Source of the DNA: Agelaius tricolor
Lineage: Eukaryota; Chordata; Aves; Passeriformes; Icteridae
Length of the DNA stretch: 64,000 nucleotides
Assembly: GCA_023055355.1 (NCBI GenBank)
Contig: JALJCS010000001.1
Span: 54,751,381 to 54,815,380, forward strand
Direction: 5' to 3'
Below, in pieces: positions 12,181 through 25,649 of this stretch (within the stretch, counting starts at the first letter, position 1; each line of letters begins with the position of its first letter). The notes below the pieces were generated by a model, which had not been told where the DNA came from, ran no database searches, and saw only the letters and a program-made list of their open reading frames with translations. The translations under genes and the position numbers were made by a program.

Positions 12181-15100
12181 CTAACAAAGAGATGGAGGCC
12201 TAAGTATTTGTTTGGGAACTTCATGTTTGTGTGTTGCTACCAACCACAGTAAAATCTCGTGGAGTTTTGTGCTGTACATTACATTGCAATGCTGTTCTAG
12301 TTAAAGTAATTAAAAGTGTTTGTGCATTAAGCAAAAAAACCCCAAATAATAATAAAGAAAAAGGTGCTAATCAGTTGTGTCTCAAAAGATGCAGACAGAA
12401 AAATGGTGCTGTCTGAATGGTTTGGAATAGTCAGGCCTATTCTATTACAAGTCTATATCAGCAGGATATAACAAAGGTAAAGATTTAAGGCAATTTTGAC
12501 ACCTTAAAGTAGAACTGTTAGCACTGCATAGACTTTCAAATCCAAAGAGGATTCAGCCTGCTCACTTACTGCCTTCCACATCTTCAAAGGACTGTGAGTC
12601 TTTTTTAATCTTTCCGCTTTGCTGTGAAGCCATAGGAAGTTATTGACTTTACAGGCAGTTTTAGTACACAATCAAGCACAGAAAATGCTGGTGTACTCTG
12701 AGGCTGAGTTCAAATCTTCGTCTCTTTATGTCACTCCCCTCTCTGTGCTGAAGCAGAATTTAAAAGTGCCGAACAGATGGTGAGCTGTTATACAATGTTT
12801 TGTTTTTTGACCCCCTTGTTGAGCCAAGATTCTCTGAAGACTTTCAGGGATGCTTTGGCTACCTCACACATTTTCCAAATGTAGTTGGAAGAAGTTTTCC
12901 ACAATAATATTGCCTGATTATAATTAGATACAGTTTGAACTCTGGATCTGAGCTCTGACATTGCTCTTCTTGGAACAGCTCTGGGGTAAGTGAAGGCTGG
13001 AGGTCTGCCAGGGAGTGTGTTTGCTCACTGGTCAGTGTCTCAATGAAGTGCTGCCTACTTTCCTTTCAGGCCAAGTGTAAGAGCACTTGAATTTCTCTTT
13101 GTTTAATGCCAGAAGGTGCTATTAGAACTGATGCTTAAATCACCAGCTTCCCTGGAAAAACTGGAAGAGCAACTGAGTCCTTGTGTTTGAATGGGTTTTC
13201 CCTGAACTCTGGGAGTACAGACCTCTCCTCAGTTTCATTGGGGTGAAGAGCTCAAGTTTCTCTGCCAACCAAGAAAGAGATAGAAGGTGAAAAGGAATAG
13301 AAAGCCAAGATTCAGAAAGGCAACTGCTGGGACTGTGGCCCCACGTGAATACTCCTGGAGAGGCCCTTCTGCCCAAGAGGGCCTTGACTTGAGGCTGAAG
13401 TTGTCCTTCATCATGTCCAGTGTGAGGGAAGGAGGACTTTGTGTCCATCCTCACGTTTGCATCTGTATGAAACAAGCTTTCACCAATACCCCTTCCTCAG
13501 AAATCCTGAGTATTAGCAAACTTTGGGCTAATGTAGATTCTAAAATAATGTAACGTAAATATGATGAAAAGACTCAAAAATCCCACATTAAACTCTGTAA
13601 AGATCAGGAATTCAGTTTGGCATCCTGATCCTGACTGTACTTCAGTGATGTAGCAAATCAATTTGCCTGCATCCTGCAGCTCCTAGGGTCACACTGGACA
13701 AACTTTCCTCCCAAGACTACACATGGCATTATTTTTTTTTAACTGTACGAGATACCCAGAGTGAGGTGTTCAACTGGATATATTTTCTCATTATTTTATT
13801 TTCTTTTTTTGTCTTTTTGTCTTGAATGGTTCCTTGAAGAGCACCTTGAAAACCTTCTGTCCTATATTGATAGAACTGCTGCCCTTTAGCAGAAGCTTTT
13901 GATAAAGTCTAAATAATAAGACATGAAAGTACATTAACAAAAATTAAAGGCATAAGATCCTAAAAATATACCAGTGATGACAAGTAGTCACTTGTATTGG
14001 ATGTCCCCATTTTGGGACATCTAACTGGAAACATTTAGGATTGTCTTGACTATACAGATGAGCTAGGTGCTCTTGTAAAATTGATATAGTGAGAGGTTTT
14101 AGAATGGAAATATTTTAAACCCCTCAATATTTTGAAATTCTTGAGCCATAGATTTAAGAAATTTATTAATTACAGACAAAATACCTGAAAAGTAAGCGTT
14201 CTGTTTTATTTAGGTCTTATTTAGCATCTGTCTTCTCTATTTAGAAGTCAGGACAAGAAGCATTAATTGCATTTCCAAATGTTTCTAGATTTGGAGGATT
14301 TTTTTATACCAGTTGAAAATATGAATTAAGGACTGAAAGCCTGTCTAAACATGTTCAAGGGATAAAAGTGTTAGTATCTACCTGGCCTTTCCTTGATGTT
14401 GGAGAAAAGTCATTGTGAAATTAAAAATAGTCTAATGAAAAGAAAATACTTGGAAAGCACAGATACTTACAGAATCTACTGATGATAGTCCTATTTTCAT
14501 GGGCTGAAATTATACTCCGCCCTCTATAAAAATGAAAAAAAGCCCTAATGCTGCAATAAGAAGATAAAACTTTTTTTTTTTTAATTTTTTTTTTTTTTTA
14601 ATCAGGAGAGCTAAGCACTGCAAAGGGGAAGTTTCAGAGAAGAAAGTTTAATACACAGCTGAATTGGGCCAAAGGATTTGCTGTCATCTCAGGGACCTTT
14701 GGAATCTTATTTTTTGGATTCTCTTACATGCCATGAGAAAGTCATAGAAAGGGGTTCTGTTAGACTTTTATTTTCTCTCTTGTAATTTTTCACTTTGAAT
14801 GTGTGAGCCTCAAAGGATTGAATTTGACGAGGATTTGAGTGAGAACAGAATAGTGCTTGGCTTTATAAAGTTAAAGAGATTGCATTTAGTGAGCTACAAA
14901 TTAAAGAGTTTGTCATATGAGATGGTAATCCAAAATATTGTTTTAAATGCCACAGGACAGATGCAGGCTCAGTTGGAATGAGGTGGGAAGCTGTATGGCT
15001 GTGGTATTGTTGCATATTGAAGACAGGGAGCACACATGGAAGCTGTGGAACACTGCTAAATGGAGACAAGAGTAGAGTTTCACTGGTCCCACAGAAAATG

Positions 15101-15830
15101 CTTATTTGTTTACTTGTATTTTTATATGTATTATTATAGACCAGGACATGCTTTCTTTCAGCTTAATGATCCTTTGCATCACATCTTTAAATATCTAGGA
15201 TTTCTGGAGTCCAATTGTCAAAAAAATTAAACAATTTTCCCCCTTCATTGAAAGCAGCACAAACTAGGAGAGTAATACAATATGCTCATGTTTGGGTTTC
15301 TGATAATTCAGTTTAGGATGTCAAAACTTTATCAGCCTTTGCCATCCTGAAGAAAGAAAACCAGCTGTGGGCTTCTTACCTCTTTCACTGTTAGCCTTGC
15401 ATCCCAGTGCTTTTCTCACTTGCATCCATGCCACCTTCTTCATGTACCACCCAGTCTAGGGTGAGCTGGTAAAATTTTGTGTTATTGCTGGAATTCTAGT
15501 TTCTGTCTTTTACTTTTCAGCAAGAGACCTGGGGAGAATTCATTTAGTTCAGCTGAGGCATTAGCAGCCTCCTCTCTGACAGCCATTACACTATCATGAC
15601 CTGTCCTGCACCTCTAACACTGATCTATTCATAGTTTTCATATCAGCATGCTGGGCAGGTTTTTATGCTAAATCATCTTTCTTCATTGGTCCCTACTTAT
15701 ACTGCAGCAAATAAAAAGGCTTAGATTAGTGCAACGGGCAAATGGGTCTCTTTATGTCCTACTGTCTCAATGTGATTTTCTGAGTGAATTAAATGGATGG
15801 ACTAGCGAGGCTGGCCCTGAGACAGACACA
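12181..15830. other. Unique noncoding DNA, no gene seen
   Basis: AT-rich sequence with no assignable gene or repeat family. T/A homopolymer-rich sequence lies at 14571-14599. Open frames of 60-111 codons (for example 13140-13475 minus) have no recognisable product. Confidence 0.5.
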
Positions 15831-16510
15831 CGCTGTGGGCAAGCTATCCCACAGAGGGAACCCTCCTCAGCCAGACTGTTTGGTGTTTTGTGATATTAAT
15901 GAAGTGAGGTCAATGAAATAACTTCCCCCGGTGGCAGTGAGCAGTGTTTGAACGTGAGGCACCAGAGATAAAGGATTGCTTAAGCCAGCAGCCGTCCCGA
16001 GAGCAGCCTGGCCAAAACTCCCGGTCCAGGATGGCAGATCCTCAGCGAGGCACGGGCCTGGATATGCCATGGGCTCTGTGTGAGCAGGGATGCTGCGGGC
16101 AGGGATGCTGTGGGCAGAGATGCTGTGAGCAGGGGTGCTGTGGGCAGGGATGCTGTGGGCAGAGATGCTGCGGGCAGGGATGCTGTGGGCAGAGATGCTG
16201 CGGGCAGGGATGCTGTGAGCAGGGATGCTGTGAGCAGGGGTGCTGTGGGCAGGGATGCTGTGGGCAGAGATGCTGCGGGCAGGGATGCTGCGGGCAGAGA
16301 TGCTGCGGGCAGGGATGCCCCGGCCAGGGAGCGGTGGCTGCGGCAGCTGCGCCCACAGGAACAGCGAGAGAGCCTCGCCTCCGAACGGCTCCCAGGATGG
16401 TCAGGGAAACAACAGATGGGCACAGGCAGACGGAGGAACACCAGGAAACACAGAAAATATTAGTCAGCATCATAGGCAGTGACCTCAGCATAGCAGAGGT
16501 CTAAGTGTTG
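15831..16510. other. GC-rich island around a minisatellite
   Basis: GC- and CpG-richer sequence stands out from AT-rich flanks. The left shoulder (15940-16070) and right shoulder (16327-16460) are non-repetitive but GC-rich, for example gcggtggctgcggcagctgcg just after the array. Open frames of 149-186 codons run through here on both strands. They exist because the 15-bp repeat has no stop in any frame, so they are not evidence of a gene. A noncoding exon or promoter-like island cannot be excluded, but no TATA box, splice pair or poly(A) signal supports it. Confidence 0.5.
16072..16326 (+). repeat. 15-bp GC-rich minisatellite, about 16 copies
   Basis: There are fifteen clear tandem copies of a 15-bp unit (gggatgctgtgggca with variants) from 16087 to 16311. 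A partial, diverged copy precedes the array and a decayed copy (16312-16326) follows it. Variation is confined to a few positions: ggga, gaga or gggg at the start, and tgggca, cgggca or tgagca at the end. Variant order repeats with a period of seven units (105 bp): the gggg-type unit at 16132 and its next units recur at 16237. The unit length is a multiple of three, so every frame reads as a pentapeptide repeat, Cys-Cys-rich in one plus frame and Pro-Gln-His or Ala-Ser-Leu-Pro in minus frames. Confidence 0.97.
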
Positions 16511-18300
16511 TCAAGTCTTCTGTAGGCAACCCAAAAATGGAGGGCTTTAGAGATAATGCTGAATTGTTTTGTAGAAATTTATGGACAGTGGATCCTGAGC
16601 ATCTGGGAGAGTGAAGGACAAAAGATAAATGTGCTTGAAAACTTATTATGAGAGCCTTTCAAGCTGCCTAGTGGAAGATTTTGTGGATGGGAGCCTTTTA
16701 AGAGGCGTACTCCTGGTCCAGGATGTGAAGAGATCGTAGAAGGCCTGGAAATAACCCAAAACCAACCTTCTTCTAAAAATTAAAGTAATGACCTTTAAAA
16801 CACCAGTCTGGATAGATAAGGATGAAGAAAATGCTATATATGAGGGCTAAAGAAAAAGGAGATACACTTTTTGGAAATGCTGAAAGAAAATGAAAAGGAA
16901 GGCATTTATAGGACTTACTGGAGAAAAGCAGGGAGGACTGCTGTGTGCACAGACAGAAGGTACCACCCGAGCAGCAACCCAGTGTTTCTTCTGGCACAGA
17001 TAGTTCAGATTACAAACCTGCTCTGTTGTTTTAATGAGAAGGGAAAGAGGACAAGATATAGCCATATAAAACCCAGCAAGAGTTAATGTCCTGTCTGAGT
17101 AAAAGAGAAGAAATCTCAGAGAAATGTCACAGCTGACAATTTTCCTCATGGGCTGAAAAAGAATTGGAAGTCCCAGAAAAGGTGGGTGACAGGGTGAATT
17201 TCTGAAGTACTCGTGGATGATGTTTAAAGAGACCTGAAAATGATAGAGAACAAGACCAGAGCCTGGGGAATCTTAGGCAAAGAGGGTAGACTGATGTAGG
17301 TGTAGAAATATAGAGGAAGAGAAGCAAAAATAACTCATTGGCAGCCCCATTCAAAGGAGGAAGAGTAGGAAAAGAAGAACAGCTGGAGGTGGAATCAAAT
17401 AAGATCTCCACAAAGAGTGAAGTAGGAGAGGCTGTTGGCAAAGCAGCATTAGACTTGGAGAAATCCTTGTTTGTGTGAGAGTCATGATCTAGACAGACTG
17501 AAATTTGGAAGATAAAGAAGAGATGCACTCCAGGTACAGCAGTGGCTGGGGGTGATGAGAGAGAAGAAAAACAGATACAAGATGAAGGATGACAGAATGG
17601 CAAAAACTGATAGCAGGGATGGTGTGTGAGAGTGGGGAGTGAGGGTGGGGAATTGCTGTGGATGGGTGTGTGGGCAGGCAATTAAACCAGTGCATCTTTT
17701 GATTCAGTTTCAGCTTGGAATCTGTGGCAACAGAAACCATTCTGGTTTGACACTGTTTTGAGCTTGATAACATTTCAGAATACTTGTGTAGGCTCAGCTC
17801 CTAGTCAAGAAAAGTAAAATATTCAAATCAATTTATTGCTAGCTGTAGTTCAACTTCCTGGAGGTAAAAATTGATGTGATACTCCAAAAAGATGGTGTTA
17901 GAGAAGGGCGGTGATAATATAAATGGGGAAATGTAGGCAATGGAGGGAGAGGGATAAAAATGGAAAGGAGAGGAGGAAGAGACTGAGATGACATCCTTGG
18001 ATGGTAGCAAATAGATTGGGTTAAAAAAGAAGGAAGATAAAAAAAGCCTTTAAAAAATGCTGTGAAGATTTAAGATAAATAGTGTTTGGGAAAAATCCCA
18101 TTCACAAGGAGTGCAAGGGATGTATGCACCTTTTATGCAGCCAAGTAAAATGCAAAACAATGGAGCTGAAAATCAAGTCTGAGAAAAAAAAGAAAAGCAG
18201 CTCCTGGAAGAATTGTTAAATAGAAGAGCAGAGAAAAGCAAATGTCATTATAGATAAAGTCACAAAGGTAAAAGTGACAGAGTTGCTAGTTCAAGCAAGC
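16511..18300 (+). other. Purine-rich strand-asymmetric tract, no gene
   Basis: The plus strand carries a sustained excess of A and G over about 1.8 kb, with repeated gga, gaag, agaga and aaag words. The minus strand is correspondingly C/T-rich, which keeps minus frames open (17127-17681, 184 codons). Those translations are low-complexity Ser, Pro, Phe, Leu and His and are a composition effect. No splice or poly(A) structure or known repeat is recognised. The tract begins directly after the GC-rich minisatellite island. Confidence 0.45.
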
Positions 18301-21300
18301 ACAGGCTCTTATTTTTACATATTTTGTAATTTAATATAACCTAATGATGTCTCAAACTCAAAACAATTCAGGTAATTCAAAGCTAAGCCTTTGAAGACTG
18401 TAGGAATACAGTATATACATATATTTTCCGAAGCATTCATTTGGCAGGGAGCCTGGAAAATCCTGGTGTTTTGTGAATGCTCACATGTAGGAGTGTGCTG
18501 CCAAAATTTCAACAAGATGGTCTGACACAAATTTGCCATTGAATTGATGGCACACCTAATTGGCAGGCAGTATTGGTTGGAAAAGAGAAATTATTTTCAA
18601 CACGGAACTCTGAAAAAGAAATCCCAAAACCCTCAAACCCAACACCTTTTACTCAGATTTTCTCACAATTTAAACAAGCAAACAGAAAAAAACCAAAAAA
18701 AACCCCAGAAACCAAAAACCTTGAACCAAGAGCTAAAGAGCTAAAGCACTTGGGGATTTTGAGAAATTAATTTTGTTTATGTTCCCAGTTTTTATTAATG
18801 TGGGTGTTAGCAGTGTTTCCCTGGTGCTCCTGAAACATGTGATGAAGGAAGGGCCTAATGGCTTAAATCTGAAAACCAGCTGAGCTTTTGATATATCAGG
18901 GTTTTGACTTATTTCTATTACTCTCATTTACTACCTTGAAAACTTTTATTTAAAAGTTCAAGTATTCAACTATTCAACTAATTATGGCCCCTGATAAGTT
19001 TTGCAAGTCCTGTGTTTCAGAGGAAGGGTAGGGGGTAGATGATTAAGCAGGAGAGGATTTTATGGGGTTAGAGAGAAGCTGGATTTTGCAGGGAGGGCAG
19101 GACAGCTTGTGAAGGAGCTGCTGTAAGTTATTTCCAATTTTACATCTAGAGGATTTGGTAATTTTTTTACCAAATATCCGAAATATCAGAATGTTGTGAG
19201 ATATTTTGAGCCAGCAGCTATGTTTGGCATCTCAAAAATCTTCATTAGACAAGACAGAGATTTATAAGTTCAGTAGATACAGATACATGTATTATGTAAA
19301 AATACTTTGCAGGGTTGATTTGACTGGGTTACCATAGTGGAATGAAAGGTAATCTTCTCCTACTGGCTTTAGAAAGGCAAGAAAGTTGTGTAGCTCTCTT
19401 TCCTAATTCCCTCACTGTGGTTACTTACTTAAATCATCAAAAAATATTGCAGGATCAAGACACCTGCATGCCCTTGCAAGGCAGATTCATGTCCATTTCT
19501 TCGGAAGAACAGTAAAGAAGTGTCTGAAAATCAGGGCCCCTACGAAAGGATGGTCTGATGGAGGCACAAATAACTGTGAGCTTGGCTCCAAGGGCAGTGT
19601 CACAGGGGAGAGAGCTGAGGGACTTCTCTCTCTGGTAAATACGAGGTGGGGAAGTAGTAGCAAGCTGGAGGCTGGAGTATCACTTCTGAATGGTAATGTA
19701 AATACTTTGAGGAGACTGTAGAACTTAGTGGATTCAAGACTGAAAAGCTATTTATATTTTCATAGTATAAATAATGTAGAATATTTAACAACACCTTAAT
19801 ATTGATGTTGGTAGCATACTGGTAAGCATTACTTAGCAAGTCAATGAGAATAATGTCAGACAAAGAGGTAGAAATCTTTTATCGTAGATATGTAATAATA
19901 TTTTACTATCACCGTTGAGGGCTCTTTCTAGCCTCTAGAAGGCAAGTTATTTTCCATGCTGATTTCCTCAGGATTAGTGTCAAGCATTGTTATTGTCTTG
20001 TATCTCTGCATATACTTATGCAAGTAGATGTGTTAATACAGTATTACATTGTATTGTTTAAAAATGTATAGAGATGCTATCTGGTCCAGCTGCTGTGTGG
20101 GCCAGTTACTGTTTCATTGCTTTATTTATATCGTTCTGGGACATGCTTGCTTTTAGAATTTGGTGCTAATAACATGTGAGAATGAAAAGATTTAGCTGTC
20201 TAGAAATGGAATAGGATAACATGCCTTGGATAGGAACTAAGGGTTGAAATTTGTAAATGTTAATTTTCTGTGTTGATGTCCTGTTCTGTTTAAGATCTTG
20301 AGAGCTCCCCCAGAAGTTTTGTGTTTGTGTATTATTTTGATATTGTTGTCTCAAATTTAGTTCTAATGCCTTTGCCTTTTAAGATATTTGACTAGACTAC
20401 CACATTAAGAGAAATGCTGAATTCCTCTACAGTTCAAGCAAGTATTTTTGGGATTGTATGTGCATATTTCAGAACTATAATGTGTACACAGTCACTCACA
20501 TAATGTACATGACTGACCTGGTCACACAGAGCTGCTTGTGGGTGCATCCATCCTAACAGTCTGGGTCTTCTTGCAGTGCAGAGGCAATTGGAGGCCAAAG
20601 AGTAACAGCTGAAAGAGGAATCAAGGGAGCTGAACTATTGAGCAGGGCCAAATAATTTAATATGTTCCCCTTTTCAGTTGCTGCCATCCTGCTCATCCGG
20701 ACTGTAAACTGAGGCAACTCTCTCCTGTCGTGTTGTTCCATATCACAAGATCCCTGTCTCAGGTAGGGCCTCTGGCACTATCACATTCCAGATAATTAAA
20801 TATACCTCATGCTTTAAAATTGTTTCCAATCAAATTTGGTGTTCAAGAATTATTTTTTTTTAAATTCTGTAGCTGTATGTGGAAGAATAATTACTTACAA
20901 TTATACTTACTATATTATATTACTCCTCCAGAAGACAAAGGGTTATGTTGGTGTCACAGAGCTCATTTAGCTGTTTTATATTAGTTTTTTTGTGAGAGTT
21001 TTAAAGAAAGGATGATTTGGAATGTAAATAAGGTAGGAGATTTTGATATGAGGTCAGCTGTGCTGCATGGGCAGGGATGTAAGCAAAACTACAGTGATAC
21101 ACAGATGAGCCATCTCTGTTAGCAAACCATCTCCTATCTTCCTTCCCTTTCTCTACTCCGGAATAAAATGGAATTTGAACTTCAGAAAAGACCATGGTTC
21201 TTCTGGGGTAGATCATATGTGTAAGGACAAAAATAGTCTTTATTAAAACCTATAGGAGCTACCAAACATCAGTAGCTTTTGATTATTTTAATAGGACAGT

Positions 21301-24300
21301 AAGGATCAAGTACTTTCCCTGCACAGCTACAGTGGCAGCCTGAGATAAACCAAATACTCTGTGCTTTGGCTAAGGGGCTCATTGTGTTAGTAGTTCTTTT
21401 GAGACCTGAAGGCCTGAAAGTACCCAGACATTGCAACATGTCCTGGGCAGGGCAGCCATTTGGAAGACTAGAACTGGCCGCTACAGTCCTGCACAAACAC
21501 AGGTGAGAAGGGCTGGGAGCAATTAAAATGAAAATTTTTCACCCACAGATCATAGAAAGGAGCCAGTTATGATGTACCACTGTCTACCTAGAGGTAGATG
21601 AAATCTTCCACATTTGGACTGTACTGAGTGAATTAGAACTTCTTTTTTTTTCCATTTTGCAGTGTTGTTTTCTTTATTTTAACAATGAAATGTAAATTAT
21701 TCCTAGTGTAAGGTAACTCCAACTCTACCAGACACCTTTTGTCTAAAGCTGGTATAATAGAGCCTCTTGTTTTTGAAAAACAAACAAACATAGCTTATTC
21801 TGTGGAAATAAAAATGTTTTCTCCAGCCAGCTGATAAACAAAGTGCTGATTCAATGGGTCTGCAGAAGATGATTAGAGAAAAATATATGGATCACATTAA
21901 ACCAGTAGAAGACAAATTGGATCTGAACTGAAGGTTGGTGGAATAGGCTTAAAGTTCAGGTTTTCTGAAGGAGGATATCCAGAATCAAATAGAGACAGTA
22001 AAGAATTGATATGTTTAATACCCACTGTTCTTCTCATGGCATGCATGATCAATGGAAGGTCGTGAATGTTACAAACCTTCAGGGGAAGAGTCATTGAAGA
22101 GGGCTTCCTCTCTGGATGTTTTGACTGTAGGAAACCAAAAGCCAGTGTTGTTTTCTTCCCTGTTAATATGGACCGGATTCTTGTGGAAAAGAGGGTTGCA
22201 ATGCTCCCAAGAGCAAGGGACGCAGACCAAGAGAGGAGCAGGATACACCTCTGTGAATCTCACATTTTGTGGGCACAGCACAATGAAGGAGAAAATAAAA
22301 AGGGTTGCAGACTGGTGCAGACACAACATATATCTAATCTTGTACAGTGATATGTGTGTGAGAATCTGCTAGAAATTGGTGAACAGAAATAAGAAACTAA
22401 TTTTCATTCAAAGATGGATAGTAACATCTATAACCTCATTATGTAGCCCAGTTGGTTTTAGTCTTTAGTCCGGTCTGGTTTGGGTATGGAGGTGGGAAGA
22501 GAAAGAGAAAAGAAAAAATTCCCACCTATCTAGCAACTGTGGAAACTTTGGAAATGCCTGAGCAGACAAGTATGTTGTCCAGAGATATTGCTGGGTGTGC
22601 AATAGCTAATGAAAACTTTACCTCATGGCTTTAAAAATCTACGGAGGTCATTGTTTCCAATCCAAACATCTACAGGAAAGACTTGCAAAACTGTCAGTGT
22701 CTCATTCAGTTAATAGACAGAAGAAGAGAAAAGTAACTTATTCTGAGCTAACATCCTCAGCCCCTTTGTATTTCTCCTCATTTCAATCACGTCACCTAGT
22801 GATGAAAGAGTGGCTTGTATCTGAATAAAAGGGTTGCAGAAGAGAGCTTTGCAAAGCAATGAACTCAGATGTACTCAAGATGTTCAGACAACGTTGGTCC
22901 TTCTTTCTCCATCTTTTAGATTTCAGACTAATAGGAATGCCTGCATTTTCTAAAAGTATGGGGGTTTTGGATGGAGATCAAAGGGAGAGATGACAATAGT
23001 AGCAAACCTGTGGCTTGTCAGAGTGGAAAAATTTCAGTGGTTTTGGGACATTTATTTTTTATTTTTTAAGAGAAGATCCACTCTACAAATTGCATGGATT
23101 TTTAGTAGAGACCCAATTCTTACATTGTTCTTTTTATTTGTGCTTTAGGAGTATTCCCTTTAGTGTGATTAAGGAATAATTGGATTAATTTTGTATTGTG
23201 GTAAATGGCATGGCATCCTTTTCATGGAGTTTCTGGTTCTGCAATTACATTTCTGCAGCACTGTCTAGCAGTCATGAAAGATTAGCTCTGTTTTCTTCTT
23301 CTGCCATGCAGTTCTCTAATCTGTCTGGAACAAAAATAGATCAAGAAGTGCAGCTTTGTAGATTGTATCAAATACTTCTGTGCGTTGCTTTGTGACTGTT
23401 GGGTCATTCTTGGATACATAGGGTTGACATATATCTCTATAAGAATTATTTCCGGAAATATGTACCGTGCACTGTCACAGGGGTGTTCTCTTTTTTCCTT
23501 TTAAGTTCAAATTTCATAATTAGAGTGAGATGAACAATAGCATCCTCTTGCAGAAGAATAAAGATGTGCTCGACTCCTTTTCTGCTGCCTTTGAAAGATG
23601 AATAAATGGGTATTTTCTGCAGCCTTGCTTAATCTTCTGTTCCTCTTCACACCTTGCTCCATTTTTGAGTATTTCAATAGAGATGCGTGAACAGCTTAGA
23701 TAAGAGTCAATTCCAGAAAGAACTTCAAAAGAAAAAGGATGAGGCTAGGCAGCCTGGAGAATTCCTTTGGAAAACAAAATGCAGGTGTATTTCAGAATGT
23801 TTTAGTAGTGGCCTTTGTGTTATAATTTTACTTTTCCTGTGTATGCACCTTCCTTCCTCGCTTCCCTGTTTTGTCCCTTTTCCTTTCCCCTTCCTCTCCT
23901 TTCCTTTTGCTCTCTTCCCCTCCTGCCAGGAGGGTGCATGGCACTTTAAGATAATGCATGTGTGGCAAAAGAAGCTGTTTCCCTTCTATCTCATGTCTAT
24001 GCATGTTCAGAAGAGTACAAACTTGCACATTACTTACACAGTTGTTTCCATTCGGGAGCACGGGGGATTTAGCAGAGTGACTCTCATTGCTGTTAATGGG
24101 ATTTGTTCAGCTAAAGTCTTGTGCAAGCCAAACCTTTTCAAAAGAGAGACTTTCTTCAGAAGTACAGATAGACCTGCTAAAGATTCTTTTTATGAGATAT
24201 AAGGCAAGATCTTAGAGCGTATCAAACAATTAAAGATTGTGAATGCCTTTTCACCAGTTAAAAGTCTTAATCTCACCATTATAGCCATATTTCCATTTGG

Positions 24301-25640
24301 CTAATTACTTCCTGCTGTGTAAAATTCTTCCTATAATTTCACTTAAAGGTATTTTTTATGCTTGTCTAAAATGACTATGGAATGTTATTGCATGATTTTT
24401 AAAGCTGAGCTCCTCAATTATCTAAAAAAATATTTGCCAAGAAAATGTTTCTGTGAAAATCATCATTACCCATCAAGTGATTTACTCCATGAACAGTATT
24501 TGCAGAGCTATGCAGCTGGTTGATTACTACAAAAAGAAAAATTACTCTAATAAATTAGTTGAGAAAAAAGGTAAAAATTAATTAAGATAATGTATATGTT
24601 GGATAATATTTGTCCAGCTGTTGTTCAAAGGCTATCAACTTTCATTTTGGTGGGCTTACATACTGGTAAAACAAATCTTCTATAAATAGTTTTGAGTTTA
24701 TCCTGTAATCTGCCATCCCTTCTTGAAAAATGCTGTACAAATGATCATTATTATGATTGTAAATCAAACCCTATTTTAATTAGGAGTAAAATATAATGGC
24801 ATTTGAACAAGTAGGGCAGTGGGGCTGTAGATGAATTGAGTGTCATGTAGTCTGATGTGTGCACTGTGAGATACAGTCTTAAGCTGTTCAGAGTCTGGGA
24901 ATAATGTCTGGCTTCTGGATGCAGTTGTTTGCTTGTTCTTTTTGTGAAGACACTAAATTTCTCCAAAACTGGTGATGGTGCAAATACAAGTCATTACAAG
25001 AAATTTGTCAAGTTCAGTAGATGATATTTCCAACCATCACATATCTCAAGACTTATGAGTTGTTTTGTTGCATTAGCCACAATATAAATTAGAGTACAAG
25101 CCTTCTGTTCATTCTGTTCTAAAACATGCTATATGACTTATTTTTTCACCATGAAGTAGTGTAGTAATAGAGAAAGATTTTGCTCTGAGTCTTCAGAAGT
25201 TTATCAGTTACAGGTGAATAGAAACTGGACATTCTTTTATGTAAATACAAGCATACTACTATTTTTCATTAAAAAAACCCCAAAATACTCAGCACCTTCA
25301 GGGCACAGAGCCCTTAATAAAACAAAAAGCTCAGATATGTAAGCTGAAACATTTTTAAATTCTTGAAATATGCTGAATTTATTTACCACAGAGACAAGTG
25401 TTTCCTATTCTGTGATCTTTTCCTTCTGTGTTTTGAAGGAGAGAAAACTTCTTCCTTTCCTTGGGAAAACTTTTCTAAGCCTAAATGGGCAAAAGTGAAA
25501 AAAAGGTAAAGGTGAAAGTAAAAGGAGTGGAGAGATAAAAAAAAAAAATCATTTTCTTTTCTTAGAAACTTGTTTGAAACAATTGAGCTGAAATGATGGT
25601 GAGGTGATTAAATTGAAAGATGGTGCAGACATTAATGTCT
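18301..25640. other. Unique noncoding DNA, no gene seen
   Basis: AT-rich sequence. A/C-rich low-complexity DNA lies at 18610-18725 (caaaaacc-type words), and a pyrimidine-rich tract at 23835-23930 keeps an uninformative 171-codon frame open. A small inverted repeat sits at 19151-19179. About 24200-24560 is A/T-motif-rich with few simple repeats and could be conserved regulatory DNA. No exon is supportable. Confidence 0.5.
19151..19179. repeat. Short A/T-rich inverted repeat (hairpin)
   Basis: Left arm ggatttggtaa and right arm ttaccaaatatcc flank a five-T loop. Eight consecutive base pairs (tttggtaa with ttaccaaa) form next to the loop, and outer bases can pair across a 2-nt bulge. It is too short and too AT-rich to call an RNA gene. 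No T-run terminator role applies in a vertebrate Pol II context. Confidence 0.5.
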
Positions 25641-25649
25641 GTTTGCATT

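Noticed and set aside
15944..16504. 186-codon Cys-rich frame as a gene
   Set aside because: The 15-bp tandem repeat leaves all frames open on both strands, so length alone carries no coding evidence. It is kept only as a low-interest finding.
17127..17681. 184-codon minus-strand Ser/Pro/Phe-rich frame
   Set aside because: Low-complexity translation of a pyrimidine-rich strand; stops are rare there by composition.
23687..24202. 171-codon plus frame with hydrophobic middle
   Set aside because: The apparent membrane-like segment comes from a pyrimidine-rich tract (ttcc/tttc words). No family resemblance.
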